Position numbers and translations under genes: made by a program. A stretch of 64,000 bases of DNA from Polynucleobacter sp. MG-6-Vaara-E2 (GTDB lineage Bacteria > Pseudomonadota > Gammaproteobacteria > Burkholderiales > Burkholderiaceae), in contig NZ_CP061303.1 of assembly GCF_018687695.1 (NCBI RefSeq), forward strand, positions 1,240,001-1,304,000, read 5' to 3'. Below the pieces are notes generated by a model that was not told where the DNA came from, searched no databases, and saw nothing but the letters and a program-made list of their open reading frames with translations. This document shows, piece after piece, positions 58,617 to 64,000 of the stretch; the first letter of the stretch is position 1, and every line of letters starts with the position of its first letter.

Positions 58617-58622
58617 TATAAT
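58617..58622 (+). promoter_or_regulatory. -10 box of the tRNA-Lys promoter
   Basis: A perfect TATAAT, preceded by TTGC, lies 14 bp upstream of the tRNA 5' end. No strong -35 hexamer is seen. The placement is right for direct transcription of tRNA-Lys. Confidence 0.6.
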
Positions 58623-58635
58623 TTATGGCTTAACT

Positions 58636-58711
58636 GGGTCGGTAGCTCAGTCGGTAGAGCAGCGGACTTTTAATCCGTTGGTCGCGAGTTCGAATCTCGC
58701 CCGACCCACCA
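58636..58711 (+). tRNA. tRNA-Lys (TTT)
   Basis: A 76-nt tRNA with acceptor arms GGGTCGG and CCGACCC and an encoded CCA end. The D-loop is AGCTCAGTCGGTAGAGC, the anticodon loop is CTTTTAA (anticodon TTT), and the T-loop is GTTCGAATC. Confidence 0.97.
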
Positions 58712-58723
58712 TAGCATAAGGCG

Positions 58724-58748
58724 AAGCGCACGAAAGTGCGCTTTTTCT
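58724..58748 (+). terminator. Terminator after tRNA-Lys
   Basis: AAGCGCAC and GTGCGCTT form an 8-bp stem with a GAAA tetraloop, followed by a T-tract (TTTC). It lies 12 bp after the tRNA 3' end. Confidence 0.85.
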
Positions 58749-59236
58749 TTCACAACAAAGCACTCACACACCTCTTGCCCATTTCTAGCACCCACTGCAA
58801 GCTAAAGGGATAAGCAACCAAGCAGAAGACCACCATACACGCACTTCCAAGACAACTCGTTGATTATCAGCGTGAGCGTGTTGCTATTATGCAAAAAAAC
58901 TTAAATTGCACAAAAATTAAGCAATCCTAACCATCAGATTTAATTGTATAAATCCAATTAAAGCGCGGAAGTTAGCTGCTTTTTATTCGGTATTTGTTCG
59001 TTCATTATGAATTATTTAATAAAGTTCTGGAAAAACTAATGTTGTCGAACTAGTCAGAAATTCGTGATACAGGAAATAGTTAGGGCAATATAGACCTTAC
59101 TTGAGCACCCAAAGTACTTGCACATTCGATAGCATAATTTTCTAAATAAGCAAATATTGATAATTAATTTATTTAGGTTGAACATTGATATACATTTGCT
59201 TGATTTTCTTTGATTTCTGCTAGAAATGGAACATTT
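58749..59236. other. AT-rich intergenic region before the pilin block
   Basis: This 488-bp stretch has no gene that I can support. Short frames (for example 59054-59251 on the minus strand) show no family signature and are probably chance. The base composition drops to clearly AT-rich after about 58850, which marks the start of the pilin/OGT block. The part next to 59237 is the likely promoter region of the first pilin, but I saw no clear sigma-54 or sigma-70 match. Confidence 0.5.
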
Positions 59237-59740
59237 ATGCGTATTAAACATAATGGCTTTTCTCTGATCGAACTACTTGTCGTAGTAGCTATTATTGGGG
59301 TTTTGGCTGCAATTGGCATTGTTGGCTATCAAAAATATATTGAATCAAGCAAAAAAGCGGTCAATATCGCTAACGCCAATACTTTAGCCAAAGCAATGGC
59401 GGTAGAAATGCTGCCTGGCGGAATGTGCCAGAATATGATTAGCCTGATAAAAAGCAATGGCTTTGGGAATGTATCCCCCTGTGCTTGGTCAGTCATGAAT
59501 GCTAATCCGATGAGAAACCCGTATACCGGACAAAACTATCCCTCCGCCATTTTTTTTGCTCGACTCATCTCAACAGCAAATTTCTGTGATCTTTCAGATA
59601 CCTCGCGAAATATGGTCATCCCAGGTATTGATCCGCTGGCTGGATCTATTTGGACGGGAATGATTGGAAACACCGTGGTAGTTGGCGCATGCCAACCAGA
59701 TGGTAGCAGTCAACTTTTTAATGTTACAGAGGTTTATTAA
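59237..59740 (+). CDS. Type IV pilin-like protein 1
   Basis: A 167-residue prepilin. The leader MRIKHNG is cut before Phe, followed by the mature N-helix FSLIELLVVVAIIGVLAAIG with Glu5, then a variable globular part with Cys residues (GGMCQNMI, VSPCAWSV, ANFCDLSD, GACQPDG) that could make disulfides. The start is set at 59237 (GGA 9 nt upstream), not the in-frame 59210. It is on the plus strand, opposite to the other pilin genes, and converges with pilin 2. It is the closest to tRNA-Lys. Confidence 0.9.
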   Translation: MRIKHNGFSLIELLVVVAIIGVLAAIGIVGYQKYIESSKKAVNIANANTLAKAMAVEMLPGGMCQNMISLIKSNGFGNVSPCAWSVMNANPMRNPYTGQNYPSAIFFARLISTANFCDLSDTSRNMVIPGIDPLAGSIWTGMIGNTVVVGACQPDGSSQLFNVTEVY

Positions 59741-59808
59741 TTAAGATCTATTCATGCTCAAATAATGTTCTTGAAATAACTTCAATCAAATATTTACATG
59801 TGAAGGCA

Positions 59809-60372
59809 TTAACCATCACAAGCTCCGGTAGAGCCATAAAGGCCACTTTTTAAGCTATTAAATTTCAGCTCTTGAAAGAAAGTATCACCATTCGATAGTT
59901 TTCCAAATAAAGCCATCTTTCTAATGCTGTCATAGGCACCAGACCGATCAGGATTAAATACATTTCCCCTAGAATCCGTAAAATTCTGACAAATGGCTAT
60001 GCCAATACTCATAAACTGTTGTCCCCAGGAACCATCAGGAAGATTTCCATAGGGAGCTGAATTTGTACCCGAATAAGAATCATTTAACACTACCAGGTTT
60101 TGCAAGGTATAGGCGTCTTTCATGCTTGCGCTGGCTGATATTGTATTGACACAATCTAATAATCTGGGAGTCGATTGGCAAAGATTGATTTGTGAATCCT
60201 CTATGAGCAGTGCATCAGCCAATTGCTTAAAGTTGGCTTTTGTAACTGCATCTTTAGCGGAGTCAAGATACTTTTGATAGCCCACAATACCAATAGCAGC
60301 CAGAACACCAATAATGGCAACGACTACGAGTAATTCAATCAATGAAAAACCGTCTTTAATTTTCTTTTGCAT
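59809..60372 (-). CDS. Type IV pilin-like protein 2
   Basis: A 187-residue prepilin. It has an 8-residue leader (MQKKIKDG), the same mature N-helix as the other pilins, then a unique body (LLIEDSQINLCQSTPRLLDCVN, PDGSWGQQFMSIGIAICQNF, GLYGSTGACDG) with four cysteines. It lies 37 bp after the OGT gene on the same strand, so it is probably in its transcript. The body shares little with pilins 3 and 4, which have the GDIAANMKNPY block. Confidence 0.9.
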   Translation of the reverse strand: MQKKIKDGFSLIELLVVVAIIGVLAAIGIVGYQKYLDSAKDAVTKANFKQLADALLIEDSQINLCQSTPRLLDCVNTISASASMKDAYTLQNLVVLNDSYSGTNSAPYGNLPDGSWGQQFMSIGIAICQNFTDSRGNVFNPDRSGAYDSIRKMALFGKLSNGDTFFQELKFNSLKSGLYGSTGACDG

Positions 60373-60409
60373 TATGTGAACCCCGTAGGTAATTTACCAA
60401 TAATATAAC

Positions 60410-62380
60410 TCAATAAGTATTTACAAATACATCCTCAGGAGCCAATCCCTCTTGATAGCGTTGATAGACTGCTAAATAAGCTGACTCAATATCTCGGGTG
60501 AGTTGAGACCCATTAAACAAGGGGGTTTTATCCCTATTCTTGGCCAATTTCTTCTTCAAATTAGTCAATTTTTGAGGGTTTCGTGCCAGCTCAATAGCTT
60601 TAGCCTCGTACTCGGCTTGGGTGTGGCATATGAGCTCAGGCAATTCAATAGCTTTCAGTAAGCTGGCTGCCACCCTACTGGCAAAGGATTGCCCTATTAG
60701 CGTTAATACTGGCAGCCCAGACGAGAGAGAATCATTGGCTGTTGTGTGAGCGTTGTATGGCAACGTATCAAGGAATAAATCAGCTAAACGATGTCTTGAA
60801 AGATGTTGATCCAAGTCCATGCGCTTAGCAAATACAAGACGATTTGGATCAATACCTCGTAATTGCGCTTCTTTTAATAAATTACTTACAGCAAAGGGAT
60901 TGTCAAGTAAAAGCCAGAGCATGCTACCTTCGACCGATTTGAGAATACGCATCCACATATCAAAGGTTTTAGGCAAAATCTTAAAGGAGCTATTAAAGCA
61001 ACAAAAAATAAATGCATTTTGACTAAGGCCAAAGTCCTGCCTAGACAATTTACTCTCTGGAATGATATTTTGACTATCGTGTGTTACATAACAATGTGGC
61101 AAATAAATCTTTTTTTCTGAGAAAAATTCTTGATTACCCTTATGGATAACCGTTTTATCAGCCATAATGTAATCAACTACATCACTGCCGATAGTTCCTG
61201 GATAGGCTAGATAATTAATCTGTACTGGAGCACATCTCGTCAGAAATACTCCGGTTCTAGCATGCTGGGTATGACCACCCAATTCAATCGCAATGTCAAT
61301 TCCCAAATCTTTAGAGAGCTTAATAATTTGAGTATCGCTAAACGAAGTAACATCAATAAATTTATCAAAAATTGTGCTGATATATCGCTTAGTCGAATCA
61401 TTATTTTCAGGACCGTACGAGAGACCATAGACCTCGAACTGACTCCGATCATGGCGCCGTAAAATCTCTATAATCAATTGTGATGTTGGGTGAATACGAA
61501 AATCTGCAGAAAAATATCCGATCCGAATTTTTTTCTTATTTTTTATAGAAGAAGAGCTGATGGGTATATGTGTATTTAAATATGTCTTATTCACATAGGA
61601 AGTAGCAACTTGTTGATGCAAGCTTGGATTATCAAATAAATTTAGAGAGATGAAGGGGAATGTGAACCATAGACCCTCAGTTAGATTCTTTTCAAAAAGT
61701 AATAAATCTTCTGATATGTTTTCCCAGTGACACATCCTCATTTTGACCTGTATATAAAACCCATATAAAAAATCATAATGAGGGTCAATGGCAATAGCCT
61801 TTTGATAATGAAGTAGAGCTCGATCAAATTTACGCAAATCAAATAGCGCGTTAGCAAGACTGAAGTGTCCCTCAATAAAATTAGGTTGTAACTCTATCGA
61901 CATCTCGTAGTCAGATAATGCATCAAGCGGATTCTTAAGCATCAAATGAATCTCTGCCCGCTTATAAAAAGCTAAGTGGTAGTCTGGCTTGAGATTGATT
62001 AGCTCATTACAGCAAGTTAAGGCGTTAGATATTTGATTAAGCTTAACTAAAATCTCCACGCGCTTTAAATAGGCTTGTTCGTATCTAGACTCAATCCTAA
62101 TAGCCGTATTGTAACTATCAAGAGCTTTGAACCAGTGATTTAAATCTTGTAAGGCACAGCCTAGATTAAAGTGCGCAGGTGCATAGTTTGGATTAAAAGA
62201 AATAGACTTTGTTATCAACTCTATCGCCCTTTTTAGATCACCCTGTTGATAATAGGTCAACCCTAATAGATGCCATCCATTAAAGTCATTTGGGCTTAGT
62301 TCAATTATTTCCTTATAGATTCCTTGGGCGGCTGCAATCTCGCCTTGCTGGTGAAGCTTGAGTGCTTGTTCTAATTTCAA
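60410..62380 (-). CDS. TPR protein with SPINDLY/OGT-type glycosyltransferase domain (GT41)
   Basis: A 656-residue cytoplasmic protein. About six TPR units fill residues 1-205. The GT41 catalytic part spans about 283-640. Residues matching the human OGT active site are seen: His297 in HPTSQL, Lys467 in FNSSFKILPKTFDMWMRIL, and His545-Thr-Thr with Asp550 in LPYNAHTTANDSL. YPGTIGSDVVDYIMAD is another OGT-like block. Such enzymes add O-GlcNAc, O-fucose or related sugars to Ser/Thr of proteins. It lies between a STAS gene and pilin 2 on the same strand, with 60 and 37 bp gaps. The target is unknown. No signal peptide or membrane segment is seen. Confidence 0.92.
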   Translation of the reverse strand: MKLEQALKLHQQGEIAAAQGIYKEIIELSPNDFNGWHLLGLTYYQQGDLKRAIELITKSISFNPNYAPAHFNLGCALQDLNHWFKALDSYNTAIRIESRYEQAYLKRVEILVKLNQISNALTCCNELINLKPDYHLAFYKRAEIHLMLKNPLDALSDYEMSIELQPNFIEGHFSLANALFDLRKFDRALLHYQKAIAIDPHYDFLYGFYIQVKMRMCHWENISEDLLLFEKNLTEGLWFTFPFISLNLFDNPSLHQQVATSYVNKTYLNTHIPISSSSIKNKKKIRIGYFSADFRIHPTSQLIIEILRRHDRSQFEVYGLSYGPENNDSTKRYISTIFDKFIDVTSFSDTQIIKLSKDLGIDIAIELGGHTQHARTGVFLTRCAPVQINYLAYPGTIGSDVVDYIMADKTVIHKGNQEFFSEKKIYLPHCYVTHDSQNIIPESKLSRQDFGLSQNAFIFCCFNSSFKILPKTFDMWMRILKSVEGSMLWLLLDNPFAVSNLLKEAQLRGIDPNRLVFAKRMDLDQHLSRHRLADLFLDTLPYNAHTTANDSLSSGLPVLTLIGQSFASRVAASLLKAIELPELICHTQAEYEAKAIELARNPQKLTNLKKKLAKNRDKTPLFNGSQLTRDIESAYLAVYQRYQEGLAPEDVFVNTY

Positions 62381-62440
62381 GAGAGTCTTAAAAAAATAAA
62401 TTGCTAATTCGATAAACTGACAGCCACTTCTTTTAAAGTA

Positions 62441-62911
62441 CTAAAGAAATGATCCGGGCTTAAAATTTAAAGAATCTAAATCCGCCTCTGAGGCAGACTG
62501 CTCCATAGAGTCGTCTAAAACTTGCACGCCTTGAATGGATTGATTGGTGAAAAAGCTATCATTAAATTCAATTGTTTTTTTAGGCGCTCCACTATCTTCA
62601 TCAACTACTTTTTTAATTGGAAGTAGGTCGGTTAGTTTTGCTAGCTCAATCACCCTGTACCCAGCCGCCGAAATATCGGTAATGATGAACTCACATCCAA
62701 GCTGGCCGCAGCGACGCTTCATCATCAGTAGCGTAGCTACACCTGAAGAATCAATATATTTAAGATTTTTGGCGCTCAGAAAGACTTGGATAAAGTCTTT
62801 TGAAATAACCTCATCAAATTCACATTGAATCAGATTTGCATTAGATAAATCAATTGCATCAAAAAATTCTACACTAAGAACATTGACGTTGCGTGTGAAT
62901 GAATATCCCAT
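62441..62911 (-). CDS. STAS-domain protein (anti-sigma-factor-antagonist type)
   Basis: A 156-residue protein. The STAS domain (about residues 1-105) contains the phosphoacceptor-type segment LKYIDSSGVATLLMMKRR (Ser55/Ser56) and ITDISAAGYRVIELAKLTDLLPI, like SpoIIAA. A C-terminal extension of about 50 residues (rich in Ser, Asp and Glu) is not part of the domain. No anti-sigma factor or phosphatase is in the window. It lies between pilin 3 and the OGT gene, 60 bp from each, on the same strand. This suggests a partner-switch type control or a lipid-binding role there, but that is inference. Confidence 0.88.
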   Translation of the reverse strand: MGYSFTRNVNVLSVEFFDAIDLSNANLIQCEFDEVISKDFIQVFLSAKNLKYIDSSGVATLLMMKRRCGQLGCEFIITDISAAGYRVIELAKLTDLLPIKKVVDEDSGAPKKTIEFNDSFFTNQSIQGVQVLDDSMEQSASEADLDSLNFKPGSFL

Positions 62912-62971
62912 AACGATTGAGAAAAAAATCTCTGCTACATGGCAGAAATCAGTTCTTATCCTTAAGCATAA

Positions 62972-63538
62972 TTAAAATCCATTGAGTGTTGGGACAGATG
63001 TTGGATCAAATATTGGGATTGCTGGGTTCGGCGCACCGTCGCCATAGAAGTCTACACAAGTTACAACAGTAATTTGATTACCAGAGTTATAAATAGGGCC
63101 TAATGTTGATGGAACTCCAACAACAATATGGCCGAGCGTAGTGCATGTAGTCGATCCAGACTCAATAACTTTGGTGTCTGATTGGTCATATGGATTTTTC
63201 ATATTGGCAGCTATATCTCCAAAGCATGTGCCTAATGGATAGACATCAAAACCTGCTGAATTTTGAACGGTATCATTTTTCCATTTGGTTGGATCTGCAC
63301 TGCAAGTAATATTTTGGGTAGATAAACCACCGCTTCGAGCCGCACCCTCAGCGGCCAATGCTTTTAAAAAGTTTGCCCCATTCGCAATCGTGGCATTCCT
63401 TTTTGCGCTCTCTAAGTATTTTTGATAGCCCACAATACCAATCGCTGCCAAAACACCGATGATGGCTACTACTACTAACAATTCAATCAGGGAAAAGCCT
63501 TTTTTTAGCACTTCTGAGTATTTTTTAATCGCGCTCAT
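62972..63538 (-). CDS. Type IV pilin-like protein 3
   Basis: A 188-residue prepilin. The leader is 14 residues (MSAIKKYSEVLKKG, longer than the others), then the shared mature N-helix. The body includes GTCFGDIAANMKNPYDQSDT and ends in NGF. Four or more cysteines are spread over the body (ITCSAD, GTCFGD, TTCTTL, VTCVDF). It is close to pilin 4 in body sequence but not in the leader. Confidence 0.9.
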   Translation of the reverse strand: MSAIKKYSEVLKKGFSLIELLVVVAIIGVLAAIGIVGYQKYLESAKRNATIANGANFLKALAAEGAARSGGLSTQNITCSADPTKWKNDTVQNSAGFDVYPLGTCFGDIAANMKNPYDQSDTKVIESGSTTCTTLGHIVVGVPSTLGPIYNSGNQITVVTCVDFYGDGAPNPAIPIFDPTSVPTLNGF

Positions 63539-63631
63539 GTTCAGATATTCTTTAAGGGTTTTTTAATACAGCCTTATGGTGTTAGATAGATAATAAAAAA
63601 TGTAAATTTTTAAATACATGTGGACTTTGGA

Positions 63632-63661
63632 CTAAAAAAATCCCTGCTTATTGCAGGGATT
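63632..63661 (-). terminator. Rho-independent terminator after pilin 4
   Basis: On the minus strand AATCCCTGC and GCAGGGATT form a 9-bp stem with a 5-nt loop, followed by seven T. It lies 22 bp after the pilin 4 stop and separates it from pilin 3. Confidence 0.88.
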
Positions 63662-63682
63662 CAAGTATCACTTCAACTAAAA

Positions 63683-64000
63683 TTAGAAACCGTTTACATT
63701 TTGGGTGGGGCCTAGTATTGCATTCCCATCGTCATTAGGTAAACAAGCTGCAACTTGAATATTTGTGCTAGCGCTGTAAGAACCCAACGGCGATGAATTC
63801 ATCCAAATTGCAATATGCCCAACTGTACTGCATCCGCTAGCCCCCTGCCCTGTTGCAGTCCCATCCTCGAGCACTAGAGTGTCGGCTTGATTGTAGGGAT
63901 TTTTCATATTGGCGGCAATGTCACCAAAGCATGAGCCGGGCCCATAGGTGGTGCCAGTAAGAGTATTGTTAAACGAGTTTGGACTGCAATTAGCCACTGA
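63683..64000 (-). CDS. Type IV pilin-like protein 4, N-terminus beyond the right edge
   Basis: At least 105 residues of a pilin body whose start lies to the right of the window. The segment GSCFGDIAANMKNPYNQADT is nearly the same as in pilin 3, and both end in NGF. A methionine near 63997 is probably internal, because the shared N-helix would lie further upstream. The terminator that follows marks it as its own transcript. Confidence 0.82.
   Translation of the reverse strand, partial: SVANCSPNSFNNTLTGTTYGPGSCFGDIAANMKNPYNQADTLVLEDGTATGQGASGCSTVGHIAIWMNSSPLGSYSASTNIQVAACLPNDDGNAILGPTQNVNGF

Noticed and set aside
59054..59251. 65-residue minus-strand frame before pilin 1
   Set aside because: AT-rich chance frame with no ribosome site or family resemblance; it overlaps the pilin 1 start.

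Overview
The window looks like a piece of a compact, moderately AT-leaning betaproteobacterial chromosome, most likely Polynucleobacter or a close relative in Burkholderiaceae. This is inferred from protein families and gene order (a DUF3460 gene before scpA-panC, zapB/zapA followed by 6S RNA, maf-rng, an LPS-core block, a cysB-type regulator), not from a search. Housekeeping genes are tightly packed. Several neighbours overlap by 4 bp, and two divergent pairs have only 3 and 10 bp between start codons. No insertion sequence, prophage or CRISPR array was seen.

Layout. 1-7010: a PLP-dependent basic amino acid decarboxylase cut by the left edge, dcd, fdhD, metG, DUF3460, scpA and panC. 7015-13692: an oxalate block with oxalyl-CoA decarboxylase, two formyl-CoA:oxalate CoA-transferases, a stand-alone PAS protein, a formyltetrahydrofolate-hydrolase-like protein and a Crp/Fnr-type regulator with a matching palindrome upstream of oxc. 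13785-16151: a cobalamin riboswitch in front of a BtuB-like TonB receptor. 16261-17875: zapB-like, zapA, 6S RNA and a TauE/SafE permease. 17872-24875: a malonate block (matB, a three-gene TRAP transporter, matA, a LysR regulator and a 9+9 bp palindrome). 24888-30247: lgt, holC, pepA, and divergent lptF-lptG. 30311-42649: cysB, tRNA-Leu, yebC, purD, hemF, nadD, rsfS, rlmH, maf, rng, msbA and three LPS-core glycosyltransferases. 42653-48658: dnaE, gluQ and a RhlE-type helicase.

48665-54332 is a glyoxylate-related block: a GlcG/HbpS-like protein, serine-glyoxylate aminotransferase, a GntR/FCD regulator with two palindromic operators in the divergent promoter region, and a large FAD/Fe-S 2-hydroxyacid dehydrogenase. 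54356-58748 holds azlD-azlC, queG, tsaE, an amidase and tRNA-Lys. From about 58750 to the right edge the DNA becomes more AT-rich. It carries four type IV pilin-like genes that share one N-terminal segment but have different bodies, together with a SPINDLY/OGT-type TPR glycosyltransferase and a STAS-domain protein.

How it fits together. Three separate clusters for small dicarboxylic or C2 acids (oxalate, malonate, glyoxylate/2-hydroxyacids), each with its own regulator and probable operator, suggest a freshwater heterotroph that uses low-molecular-weight acids such as those released from humic matter. The pilin/OGT/STAS block is the most accessory-looking part and the best candidate for something not well described.
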